Of a stretch of DNA of 64,000 nt, positions 18,126-25,969 are shown piece by piece (position 1 is the first letter of the stretch; each line of letters opens with the position of its first letter). Below the pieces are notes generated by a model that saw only the letters and a list, made by a program, of their open reading frames with translations, searched no databases and was not told the origin of the DNA. The stretch covers positions 1-64,000 of the forward strand of contig JAHEYG010000005.1 of assembly GCA_023251725.1 (NCBI GenBank), written 5' to 3'. Origin of the DNA: Sphingobacteriaceae bacterium. GTDB lineage: Bacteria; Bacteroidota; Bacteroidia; B-17B0; Aurantibacillaceae. Position numbers and translations under genes: made by a program.

Positions 18126-19469
18126 TTATCCTACCATCTTTAAAAACGATATTTCTTTTGCTGTTAAAAAACGCCATTTTCCCCGGCCAAGGTCTTTTTT
18201 AGTTAAGCCGGCATAAGTAACTCTGTCGAGCTTTATAACATCATAACCTAAATATTCAAAAACACGGCGAACAATACGGTTACGGCCGCTGTGAATTTCG
18301 ATACCTATTTCTCTTTTACTTCCTTCAACGTAAGCCGCCGCATCAGGTTTAATAAATCCATCTTCCAATTCAAATCCTTCTTCTAATTTTTTAAAATCAT
18401 CGGGCTTTAAATTTTTATCCAATCCAACATTGTATACTTTTTTTATTCCGAATTTTGGATGCATTAATTTGGTGGCCATATCGCCATCATTGGTAAATAA
18501 TAAAAGTCCGGTTGTATTTCTATCTAATCTTCCCACCGGATAAACTCTTTCTTTACAAGCGCCGGCAATTAATTCCATTACGGTGTGTCGGTCGTGGGTA
18601 TCGGCAGCTGTAGTAATATAATCTTTGGGTTTATTAAGCATTAAATAAACTTTGCGCTCGTGTTTTAAAACCGCGCCATCGTAATTTACAGTGTCGTCGG
18701 CTTTAACTTTAAAACCCATTTCGGTAATTACTTTTCCGTTTACACTTACTACACCCGCTTTAATTAATTCGTCGGCTTCGCGGCGCGAACAAATTCCGGC
18801 ATTGGATAAATATTTGTTGAGACGAGTTAATCCGTCAGATTCTTTTTTAGGAGAATGTTCTTTGTGATGATGTTCACTTTTGTGTTTTTTATGGGAGGAA
18901 TCGTGATGTTTTTCTTTTTCGGCCTGTTTGCCGAATGATTCAGAATTTTGTTCACGTGTTTCGAAACTGCGTTTTGATTTGCGATGTTTTGTTTTATCGT
19001 TGTAAGAATTTTTTTCGTTCTTTGAATCACCGCTGGCTGAGCGCGAAGAATCACCGTATTTTTTTGAGAAGCTGGAATTGCCAGGTTTGTAAGGACGCTT
19101 TTCGCTTTTAGAATAAGAATCACCTTCTTTTTTATGAAAAGGTGAGCCGCTTCTTTTCGGTCGATCTTCATTGCGTTTATTTTCGTAAGAATTTTCGCGT
19201 TTGGGTTTATCAAAATTAGAATCTCTTTTTTTATCTCCGCTAAAGCGAGAAAATTTACCTTCACCTTTTTGGCTTCCCAAATCTGAATCGCGTTTTTTGT
19301 ATTTGGGTTTTATTACCGAACCGTCCTCACGTTTTTCGAATCGTTTTTTAAAAGCAGGTTTATCACCTTCTTTTTTTCCGCCTGATGATTTTGAGGAGGA
19401 ATATTTTTTGTCTGAACCGCCGCTTCGATTTTTGCCGGAATTTGATTTTCTGTCATTAGAATTATACAT
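18126..19469 (-). CDS. 23S rRNA pseudouridine synthase (RsuA/RluB family) with long charged N-terminal extension
   Basis: A 447-residue protein. The C-terminal 235 residues are a complete RluB/RsuA-type enzyme: S4 RNA-binding domain (LTRLNKYLSNAGICSRREADELI), then the catalytic motif GRLDRNTTGLLLFTNDG with the nucleophilic Asp, and the C-terminal KREIGIEIHSGRNRIVRRV. The first about 210 residues are low-complexity, dominated by Lys, Ser, Arg, Asp and His (for example HKKHKSEHHHKEH), a disordered extension common to Bacteroidota homologues. It converts a uridine in 23S rRNA to pseudouridine. It lies between yraN (14 bases upstream) and glmS. Confidence 0.9.
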   Translation of the reverse strand: MYNSNDRKSNSGKNRSGGSDKKYSSSKSSGGKKEGDKPAFKKRFEKREDGSVIKPKYKKRDSDLGSQKGEGKFSRFSGDKKRDSNFDKPKRENSYENKRNEDRPKRSGSPFHKKEGDSYSKSEKRPYKPGNSSFSKKYGDSSRSASGDSKNEKNSYNDKTKHRKSKRSFETREQNSESFGKQAEKEKHHDSSHKKHKSEHHHKEHSPKKESDGLTRLNKYLSNAGICSRREADELIKAGVVSVNGKVITEMGFKVKADDTVNYDGAVLKHERKVYLMLNKPKDYITTAADTHDRHTVMELIAGACKERVYPVGRLDRNTTGLLLFTNDGDMATKLMHPKFGIKKVYNVGLDKNLKPDDFKKLEEGFELEDGFIKPDAAAYVEGSKREIGIEIHSGRNRIVRRVFEYLGYDVIKLDRVTYAGLTKKDLGRGKWRFLTAKEISFLKMVG

Positions 19470-19483
19470 CCCGCAAAGGTAAG

Positions 19484-19849
19484 CTACTTTACTATAGGAT
19501 AAAAGGCATCGTTTAAATGTTTTATCTTAACTTTATTATTGACAAACGTAATCCCAATAATATCGAAACGCGCCTCAAAATCCAGATTTTTATTAATAAT
19601 GTATTGGTTGGCGGCCTCAATGATAAACCGTTGTTTTTTTAGCGAAACTGCTGTTTCAGGTTCCCCATACTCGTCGCTTGCTCTGGTTTTTACCTCTACA
19701 AACACCAAAACATCAGCAATTCGGGCAATTATATCGATTTCAAATTTTTTATATCTCCAATTGGTCTCTAAAATGGCATAATTAAGCTCTTTTAGAAACA
19801 AAACGGCCTGTTTTTCGCCCCAATCGCCTGTATTTTTATTTCCTTGCAT
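19484..19849 (-). CDS. YraN family protein (UPF0102, predicted endonuclease fold)
   Basis: A 121-residue protein with all the UPF0102 features: GDWGEKQAVLFL, LNYAILETNWRYKKFEIDIIA and VFVEVKTRAS, which together form the restriction-endonuclease-like core (Glu, Asp, ExK), then GEPETAVSLKKQRFI. The biochemical role is not settled; a nuclease or Holliday-junction-related function is suggested by the fold. First gene of the minus-strand run leading into the pseudouridine synthase and glmS. Confidence 0.9.
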   Translation of the reverse strand: MQGNKNTGDWGEKQAVLFLKELNYAILETNWRYKKFEIDIIARIADVLVFVEVKTRASDEYGEPETAVSLKKQRFIIEAANQYIINKNLDFEARFDIIGITFVNNKVKIKHLNDAFYPIVK

Positions 19850-19855
19850 AGATGT

Positions 19856-19886
19856 TTTGCTGGTTGAACTAATTTTTATAATTTAG
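19856..19886 (+). promoter_or_regulatory. candidate Bacteroidota-type promoter
   Basis: TTTG at 19856-19859, a 19-base spacer, then TAATTTAG at 19879-19886, one base from the TAnnTTTG consensus. Transcription would start near 19892, giving a short leader before the ATG at 19908. Confidence 0.45.
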
Positions 19887-19907
19887 TATGCTGTAAAAAT
19901 AAACAAT

Positions 19908-20546
19908 ATGTACAAAACTAAACTTGCATTATTAGCCATCGCTTTTCCGTTGATTTTTAAATCACAAAGTTTTGGAGGATCGGTAGAATTTAAATATTTT
20001 ACCACAAAAGATACAACTACTAACGTATATTACATTAAAGATAAAATTGTAAAATTAGATCAGTTCGGCAAAAGATCGGGTGCCGTTGAAGGAAGTTTTG
20101 TTTTTGATTTAGCCACCAACACTATTAAATTTGTAAACCCAAAACGTAAAGTTTGGGGCGAGCACAAAAGTGAAACGGCTCCGGTTATTCGCGGAGTATG
20201 TGAAGTTAAAAAAACCAGCAATTCAAAAACTGTACAGGGCGCAAAGTGTACTGAGTATATCGTAAAAAACGTTGATGAAAATACAATAATCAGTTACTGG
20301 ATTGCTACCGGTAAATACGAATTTTTTAATCCGTTGGTAAAACTTTGGAACCGTAAAGACAAACAAAGCATTTACTATAATCAAATTACAGGTTTACCTG
20401 TTGGAGTGATGCCAATGCTTTCGGAAGAAAAACAAATTACCGATGGTAAATTAATTACACGCTTAGAAGTCGTTAAAATTTCTAAAACTCCGGTCGACGA
20501 AGCCAGCATCACCATTCCAGCCGATTATAAAAAGTTTGAGCAGTAG
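19908..20546 (+). CDS. exported DUF4412-like protein
   Basis: A 212-residue protein with a signal peptide (about residues 5-19, ending IFKSQ). The body has the DUF4412-like alternation: VYYIKDKIVKLDQFG, then GSFVFDLATNTIKFVNPKRKVW, VQGAKCTEYIVKN with one of two Cys, and IISYWIATGKYEFF, followed by GLPVGVM. These are small periplasmic or surface proteins of unknown role. Its TAG stop shares its last G with the GTG start of the next gene, so the two are coupled. A candidate promoter lies directly upstream. Confidence 0.7.
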   Translation: MYKTKLALLAIAFPLIFKSQSFGGSVEFKYFTTKDTTTNVYYIKDKIVKLDQFGKRSGAVEGSFVFDLATNTIKFVNPKRKVWGEHKSETAPVIRGVCEVKKTSNSKTVQGAKCTEYIVKNVDENTIISYWIATGKYEFFNPLVKLWNRKDKQSIYYNQITGLPVGVMPMLSEEKQITDGKLITRLEVVKISKTPVDEASITIPADYKKFEQ

Positions 20547-20824
20547 TGAAAAAGCAAACGCTGATAGTTGTTTCTGTTTTTTTTATTCTTTTAATTTTTT
20601 CGGATTCTGTTTTAGCTCAATGCGCCATGTGTAAACAAGCGGCCGCAAGCAGTTTAGAAAACAATCCTCATTCGATAGTGCGCGGATTAAATTCCGGTAT
20701 ACTATATTTAATGGCCGTTCCTTATTTAATGATTGTTTTTATTTTTAGAAAGCAACTTGTTGCCTTGTGGAGAAAATGGAGAGGGAAACCCGCAGCCGAA
20801 GAAGTTGGCGACAGCATAATTTAA
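20546..20824 (+). CDS. small membrane protein with CxxC motif
   Basis: A 92-residue protein read from a GTG that overlaps the preceding stop by one base. It has an N-terminal signal peptide or signal anchor (about residues 5-24, ending VLAQ), then CAMC at about 26-29, and a second hydrophobic helix (LNSGILYLMAVPYLMIVFIF, about 48-67) followed by a basic tail RKQLVALWRKWRGK. Proteins of this layout occur widely in Bacteroidota without a known function. The periplasmic CxxC beside one membrane helix could bind a metal or a thiol partner; this is inference. It converges on the rhodanese gene with three bases between stops. Confidence 0.75.
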   Translation: MKKQTLIVVSVFFILLIFSDSVLAQCAMCKQAAASSLENNPHSIVRGLNSGILYLMAVPYLMIVFIFRKQLVALWRKWRGKPAAEEVGDSII

Positions 20825-20827
20825 ATT

Positions 20828-21238
20828 TTATTTACCCGGCATAACGGTTTCGTAACCCTGCTTTTTCCAATCATCAAACCCTTTTTCGAGATGGATGACG
20901 TATTTAAAACCAAGTTTAGTCATTAGTTCAGCACAATCGCCGCTGCGGCCACCGCCGGCGCAATAAATCATATAGGTTCTTTTTTTATCGAGGATGCCAA
21001 TAGCTTCTTCCGAATTTTTAGCTAAAAAATCAATTTGTTCTGCTCCTTTTATCATTCCTTTCGAATCTATTTCGTTGGTAGTTCTTAAATCAATAATGTA
21101 AGCATTTTTTACATCCATGTATTTTTTAAAGGTTGCTGCATCTACATTTTCCACTTTAGTTTTAACAGAAGCAACTTTGCTTTGCGAAAACAAATTAGCA
21201 GTTAATACAATTAATAAAAGCGAAAATAATTTTTTCAT
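20828..21238 (-). CDS. exported rhodanese-like domain protein
   Basis: A 136-residue protein with a signal peptide (about residues 3-19, ending NLFSQ) and one rhodanese domain. AYIIDLRTTNEIDSKGMIKGA contains the family's D-x-R motif, and the active-site loop reads YCAGGGRS, keeping the catalytic Cys and the closing GGRS. It probably handles sulfane sulfur in the periplasm. It is a single gene 25 bases downstream of the RNA methyltransferase gene in the same direction. Confidence 0.88.
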   Translation of the reverse strand: MKKLFSLLLIVLTANLFSQSKVASVKTKVENVDAATFKKYMDVKNAYIIDLRTTNEIDSKGMIKGAEQIDFLAKNSEEAIGILDKKRTYMIYCAGGGRSGDCAELMTKLGFKYVIHLEKGFDDWKKQGYETVMPGK

Positions 21239-21263
21239 GGTATTTAATTTTAATTAAAGATAA

Positions 21264-22472
21264 TTATTTTTTTGTAAGCAAGGCCATATAAAATCCATCA
21301 AACCCATCGCTTGGTAAAATAGTTTTTTCGAGTTGTAATTCGAAATTTTTATTTTCACTTAAAAAACGTTGTACCTGCAATTGATTTTCGCTTGGTAAAA
21401 TACTGCAGGTTGAATAAACTAATTTTCCGCCCGACTTAAGCATAACTGAATATTCTTTTAAAATTTGGTATTGTAATTGTTTTGTTTTTTCGATGACCTC
21501 CGAATTTAATTTCCATTTGGCATCGGGGTTTCGTTTAACAACTCCGGTTCCACTACAAGGTACATCTAACAAAACACAATCAGCAAAATTTTCTAATAGT
21601 TTAATAGTTACCGAACCCGCGGTTACCGAGCTTGTCGAGGTATCAATTAATCTTGTTTCAATATTATTAGCACCGGCGCGTTTGGCGCGTTTTTTTAATT
21701 CATCTAATTTCCAGCTTTCAGTATCTAAAGAAATAATTCGTCCTTTGTTTTGCATTAAGGCCGCCAGATGTAATGTTTTTCCTCCCGCCCCCGCGCAGGC
21801 ATCAATTACTTTTTGTCCGGGTAAGGGATTTAAAAATAATGAAATTAACTGCGAACCGGCATCCTGTACTTCAAACAAACCTTCCTTAAATTCTTTTGTT
21901 GAAAAAATATTTTGTCGTTTCACCAATTGAAGCGCATCGTCAAATCCATTTATTTCTTTCACTTCAATTTGGGATTCAATTAATTTTTTGATGAGTTCAT
22001 TCTTTTTTATTTTTAAAGTATTGCATCGTAAAAAAACATTGGCTTGCAGGTTCAAAGCTTCAGCTTCTTTTAACCAAATTTCTTTTCCCAATTCTGCTTC
22101 ACACAAATTCCACAATTCATCCGGATAAGATAAGCGAACAGTTGCCGAAACATTTTCATTTTTTTTTAATTGAAATAATTTTGTATTGATGGTTTGATAG
22201 TCAGCCCAATCGGGCAGGGGTTCATTTTTCCCGAAAAGGTAGGCGGCAAAAATTAATCTGAAATTTTTTTCAGTATCCGCAACAAAACATAAATAACGAT
22301 AATACCGGATTATATCGTAAACCGATTCGGCAATAAAACGGCGGTCGCGCGCCCCCCATTGCGGATGTTTTTTAAATGTTTTTTCAAGCGCCTTGTCCGA
22401 ATACTTTTTCTCGAACATAATTAAGTTCAAACATTCAATAACGGCTTCAACAAGGTTTTTATGGAGTTTCAT
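21264..22472 (-). CDS. RsmB/NOP2-family RNA m5C methyltransferase
   Basis: A 402-residue SAM-dependent rRNA or tRNA cytosine-5 methyltransferase. The Rossmann core has DACAGAGGKTLHLAALM for SAM binding, LLDVPCSGTGVVKRNPDAKWK with one catalytic Cys and LVYSTCSILPSENQLQV with the second. The N-terminal helical part (KTFKKHPQWGARDRRFIAE) is that of Bacteroidota homologues. Between strands 3 and 4, in residues corresponding to about 21615-21645, the protein reads DTSTSSVTAGSVT; this looks like an in-frame insertion encoded by a palindromic repeat and is not usual for the family. Motifs on both sides are intact, so the enzyme may still work. Confidence 0.92.
   Translation of the reverse strand: MKLHKNLVEAVIECLNLIMFEKKYSDKALEKTFKKHPQWGARDRRFIAESVYDIIRYYRYLCFVADTEKNFRLIFAAYLFGKNEPLPDWADYQTINTKLFQLKKNENVSATVRLSYPDELWNLCEAELGKEIWLKEAEALNLQANVFLRCNTLKIKKNELIKKLIESQIEVKEINGFDDALQLVKRQNIFSTKEFKEGLFEVQDAGSQLISLFLNPLPGQKVIDACAGAGGKTLHLAALMQNKGRIISLDTESWKLDELKKRAKRAGANNIETRLIDTSTSSVTAGSVTIKLLENFADCVLLDVPCSGTGVVKRNPDAKWKLNSEVIEKTKQLQYQILKEYSVMLKSGGKLVYSTCSILPSENQLQVQRFLSENKNFELQLEKTILPSDGFDGFYMALLTKK
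21621..21641. repeat. in-gene palindromic-repeat fragment in the RNA methyltransferase gene
   Basis: GGTTACCGAGCTTGTCGAGG on the plus strand, inside the methyltransferase gene. It resembles the dispersed repeat with the core CTCGACAAGCTCGG that is known in many bacterial genomes and that codes TSTSSVT or VTELVEV depending on the frame. Here it is in frame and adds DTSTSSVTA to the protein. The resemblance is from memory, not from a search. Confidence 0.5.
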
Positions 22473-22571
22473 AAAGGAAGCTAAATTAAGAAACCTTTCG
22501 GAGGTTCATAAATTATTATGGGCAGAAACGATTTATTTTTTATTTTACATAAAATTTCGAAATTAAAATAT

Positions 22572-23594
22572 ATGAAAAGAATAATCAGTTGTTGCGACGG
22601 CACCTGGAACAGACCTAATAGCAACGATGATGGCAAGGCTGTTAGGACCAATGTGCAAAAAATATTTAATTACATTGCCAAATACGGTATTAAAAATGGT
22701 CAACGAATTGAACAAATAAAAAATTACGACGAAGGTGTGGGCGCAGAAGGTAACACGTTTACAAGAATGTTCAATGGAGCCACCGGAAAAGGATTGGATG
22801 AAAATATTTTGCAGGCGTATAAATTTGTATCGTGGAATTATGAAGAAGGCGATGAAATATTTCTCTTTGGATTTAGTAGAGGAGCTTATACGGCCAGAAG
22901 TTTGGCCGGCTTAATACGCAAATGCGGTATCATTGTGAAAAACGATTTGAATGTGTTTGACCAGGCTTATGCTTTGTATCGCGATACAACTTTGCGTCCT
23001 GACTCCCCAAAAATAGTAGAGTTTAGAAAGCAAAATTCGTACGAGCCGCAAATAAAATTTATTGGAGTATGGGATACAGTTGGCTCGATGGGACTGCCAT
23101 TGAATTTTTTACAATGGTATAATAAAAAAAAGTATCAGTTTTACGATACTAAATTAAGCAGTTTAATAGATTACGCCTATCATGCCATTTCAATTGATGA
23201 AAGAAGAAAAACATTTGCACCAACTCTCTGGCAAAAAAGTGATAATCTAAAAAACAGAAATACGGAGCAGGTGTTGGAGCAAAGATGGTTTGCAGGGGTG
23301 CATTCTAATATCGGCGGTGGTTATCCCGATGAAGGACTAGCGGATGTAACTTTAAAATGGATGATTGAAAAAGCAAGTCATGTGGATGTTGGTTTAGGAT
23401 TTGAACAGGAGTTAATAAAAAGCGATGTGAAACCAAATTACAAAGGAACGCTTTACAATTCGCGAAGTGGCTTTTTTTCTTTTTTGCCCTCGTTTACAAG
23501 AGAAATAAATGAAAAAGATTCTTTAATTGATGAAACGGTACAAAAAAGAATGGATGAAATGGAAGGATACAAACCGGTAAACGCGAGAGATTAA
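22572..23594 (+). CDS. DUF2235 domain alpha/beta hydrolase (Tle1-like fold)
   Basis: A 340-residue protein from the ATG at 22572; an in-frame ATG at 22518 would add 18 residues, but the family begins with RIISCCDGTWN as here. The hydrolase triad can be placed: nucleophile Ser in LFGFSRGAYTARSLAG, Asp in GVWDTVGSMG and His in GVHSNIGGGYPDEG. DUF2235 proteins include T6SS phospholipase effectors (Tle1) and many uncharacterised cytoplasmic hydrolases. It has no signal peptide, VgrG, PAAR or T6SS neighbours. It ends 20 bases before the first TPR sensor of the SpoIIE module and is probably in the same operon. Confidence 0.88.
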   Translation: MKRIISCCDGTWNRPNSNDDGKAVRTNVQKIFNYIAKYGIKNGQRIEQIKNYDEGVGAEGNTFTRMFNGATGKGLDENILQAYKFVSWNYEEGDEIFLFGFSRGAYTARSLAGLIRKCGIIVKNDLNVFDQAYALYRDTTLRPDSPKIVEFRKQNSYEPQIKFIGVWDTVGSMGLPLNFLQWYNKKKYQFYDTKLSSLIDYAYHAISIDERRKTFAPTLWQKSDNLKNRNTEQVLEQRWFAGVHSNIGGGYPDEGLADVTLKWMIEKASHVDVGLGFEQELIKSDVKPNYKGTLYNSRSGFFSFLPSFTREINEKDSLIDETVQKRMDEMEGYKPVNARD

Positions 23595-23614
23595 ATTTTA
23601 AAAATATTTTTAGA

Positions 23615-25198
23615 ATGCAGTTTATTAAAAAATTTATTTTTACTGGCGTATTAAATTTAGCGTTCTGTTTTTGTTATACGCAAAATTCGAAAATTGATTC
23701 GTTGCAAGCTGTTTTAAAAATGGCAAAGGAAGATACCAATAAAGTAAAAGTTTTAAACGAGCTAAGTTGGCAATTAAAAAATACAGGCAAATATAACGAG
23801 GCGCGCGAAACGGCTTTATCTGCACTAACTCTTTCTAAACAATTTAGGTTTAAAAAAGGAATATCAAATGCTTATAACTGTATTGGAATTATTGATTTTA
23901 AACAAGGCAATTACGAGGACGCTTTGAGGAATTATTTAGCGGCATTAAAAATTAGAGAAGAAACGGGCGATAAAAAAGGAATAGCAAGTTCGCATAATAA
24001 TATTGGATTAATTTATTTAGACAAGGGTAATTTTCCAGGCGCTCTTGAACAATACTTTACGGCACTAAAAATTTATTACCAAAACCTTCAACCTAATGGC
24101 GAAATAGAGGATAAAAAAGGCTTGGCCGGAACTTACAATAATATTGGCAGTGTTTATTATTTTCAAGGTAATTACCCTGAAGCGGTTAGAAATTATTTTA
24201 TTTCTTTAAAGCTAAAAGAAAAAATTGGTGACCAAAAAGGAGCTGCTAATTCCTACCACAATATTGGCAGTATTTACCTTTATCAAAATAATATTAAGGA
24301 TGCATTGAGGTTTTTTTTAATAGCATTAAGAATACGTGAAGAAATAAAAGACCTTCAGGGAATGGCCGCTTCTTTTAACAGTTTAGGACTTGTTTACCAA
24401 AGACAAGACAATTTTGAGGAAGCGCTGAATAAACATTTGATGTCATTAAAAATAAAAGAAACTATTGGCGACAAAAAAGGAATGGAAAATTCATATGGTA
24501 ATATTGGAGCAGTTTATTATCGAAAAAAAAACTATGCCGAAGCCCTTAAAAATTACTTTATCTCATTAAAAATAGCTGAAGAAATTGGTCATAAAGGAGG
24601 CGCAGCAAGCGACTATGGTAACATTGCCGGCATTTACATTAAGCAAAAAAAGTTTAAGGAAGCCGAAATTTATTGTAATAAAAATTTAATGCTGGCAAAA
24701 GAAATCGGCGAATTAGATTTAATGAAAACCGCTAATAAAACACTAAGTGATTTATGCGTTGGAACGGGCAAATACGAAAAGGCTTTGCTGTTTGAAAAAG
24801 CATATATCGCAATTCGTGATAGTTTACTTAACGAAGAAAACACTAAAAAAACGGTGAAAATAGAAATGCAATTCGAGTTTGATAAAAAAGAAGCCGCCAC
24901 AAAATTGGAGCAAGAAAAAAAAGAAGCGGTGGCGGCAGCCGAAAGTAAAAAACAAAAAATAGTTATTTGGAGCGTTTGTGGCATTTTAATTTTAGTAATA
25001 GGATTTGCTATTTTTGCGTATCGAAGTTATTTACAGAAACAAAAAGCTAATATTGAAATTACTAAACAAAAAGAAATTATAGAAGAAAAGCAGAAAGAAA
25101 TTTTGGATAGCATACATTATGCAAAAAGAATACAAACCGCATTGCTTACTTCCGAAAAATATATTGAAAGGAATTTAGAGCGCCTAGAGAAAACATAA
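23615..25198 (+). CDS. TPR sensor protein ending at a SpoIIE-type linker (phosphatase domain absent)
   Basis: A 527-residue protein: signal peptide (about 6-22), seven or more TPR units in the putative periplasmic part (repeating NIGxxYxxQGNYxEALxNYxxxLKIxEEIGDKKG), a coiled segment rich in KEAATKLEQ, one TM helix (about 449-468), then a cytoplasmic coiled coil with EKQKEILDSIHYAKRIQTAL at about 491-510 and a stop 17 residues later. In Bacteroidota, TPR-TM proteins with this linker normally continue straight into a SpoIIE/PP2C phosphatase domain. Here the frame ends cleanly with no remnant in the following 51 bases. Two other sensors and a free phosphatase follow. Confidence 0.85.
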   Translation: MQFIKKFIFTGVLNLAFCFCYTQNSKIDSLQAVLKMAKEDTNKVKVLNELSWQLKNTGKYNEARETALSALTLSKQFRFKKGISNAYNCIGIIDFKQGNYEDALRNYLAALKIREETGDKKGIASSHNNIGLIYLDKGNFPGALEQYFTALKIYYQNLQPNGEIEDKKGLAGTYNNIGSVYYFQGNYPEAVRNYFISLKLKEKIGDQKGAANSYHNIGSIYLYQNNIKDALRFFLIALRIREEIKDLQGMAASFNSLGLVYQRQDNFEEALNKHLMSLKIKETIGDKKGMENSYGNIGAVYYRKKNYAEALKNYFISLKIAEEIGHKGGAASDYGNIAGIYIKQKKFKEAEIYCNKNLMLAKEIGELDLMKTANKTLSDLCVGTGKYEKALLFEKAYIAIRDSLLNEENTKKTVKIEMQFEFDKKEAATKLEQEKKEAVAAAESKKQKIVIWSVCGILILVIGFAIFAYRSYLQKQKANIEITKQKEIIEEKQKEILDSIHYAKRIQTALLTSEKYIERNLERLEKT

Positions 25199-25249
25199 AG
25201 TAAAAAGCCATTATTTTTTATAATGGTATAAACATTGTATCTTTAACTG

Positions 25250-25969
25250 ATGTCAGAAAATAAGCTCAACAATGAATTAGAATGGAAAACAGAAGTAAAA
25301 AGGCTTGCGGCTAAATCAGTGTCCACCATTTGGATCATCGCTCCGGTTGTACTTCCGTTTTTTGCCTTTTTCGAATTCAATTCAAGTACTGAACGTTTTT
25401 TTCTTTTTCTTTATATTTTTTTGGGTGTATCTGCGCTCATGCTCCTGTTTTTGTTAATGAAAAAACATAACATGCTGCCCGAAATAATTTCTAATTATGG
25501 AGTATCAATAATTTTGGCTGCCTGTTTTAGTTATATGGCGGCCTTAACTGATTTTGACAACGTACATAATTATTTAATGGGAGTGAGCGCCATTACACTC
25601 GTAAGAGGAATGCTTTACTTCGGGAAAATGAAAAACCTTATCATTGTAACTATTATTAATCACACCCTTATTGTCTTGCTTATTTTGTTAATAAGAAAAG
25701 AATCTTTCATCGACATTCCAGTGATTGGGAGCACTCTTTTTTATGGAATTATTTTTATGATATTTTCGTTTGCCGGAATGAACAAACGCTACCATCTCAC
25801 CAAAGAAAATTTTATCAACGAACGCGAACTTAAAAAATCATTAGATATCATTGAAGAAAAACAAAAAGAAATTTTGGATAGTATTCATTATGCCAAACGT
25901 ATTCAAACGGCCTTGCTCACTTCCCACACATACATTAATAGAAATTTAAACAAGTTGATGAATAAATGA
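25250..25969 (+). CDS. six-TM sensor protein ending at the same SpoIIE-type linker
   Basis: A 239-residue membrane protein with six predicted helices (about 20-40, 46-66, 76-94, 98-112, 122-141 and 148-168), reminiscent of MASE-type membrane sensors but not assigned to a family. Its cytoplasmic tail is a short coiled coil, IIEEKQKEILDSIHYAKRIQ at about 200-219, nearly identical to the tail of the preceding TPR protein, ending 20 residues later. No enzymatic domain follows. Its TGA overlaps the ATG of the next gene (ATGA), indicating translational coupling. Most likely it is a sensor half that docks to a separate effector, presumably the phosphatase at the end of the cluster. Confidence 0.8.
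   Translation: MSENKLNNELEWKTEVKRLAAKSVSTIWIIAPVVLPFFAFFEFNSSTERFFLFLYIFLGVSALMLLFLLMKKHNMLPEIISNYGVSIILAACFSYMAALTDFDNVHNYLMGVSAITLVRGMLYFGKMKNLIIVTIINHTLIVLLILLIRKESFIDIPVIGSTLFYGIIFMIFSFAGMNKRYHLTKENFINERELKKSLDIIEEKQKEILDSIHYAKRIQTALLTSHTYINRNLNKLMNK

Noticed and set aside
22518-22571. Upstream ATG of the DUF2235 gene as the true start
   Set aside because: It adds 18 residues not seen in the family; the downstream ATG gives the usual N-terminus RIISCCDGTWN.
25199-25249. CCATTAT/ATAATGG hairpin between the first TPR gene and the six-TM gene as a terminator
   Set aside because: The stem is AT-rich and weak, with no T-run after it, so transcription probably continues through.
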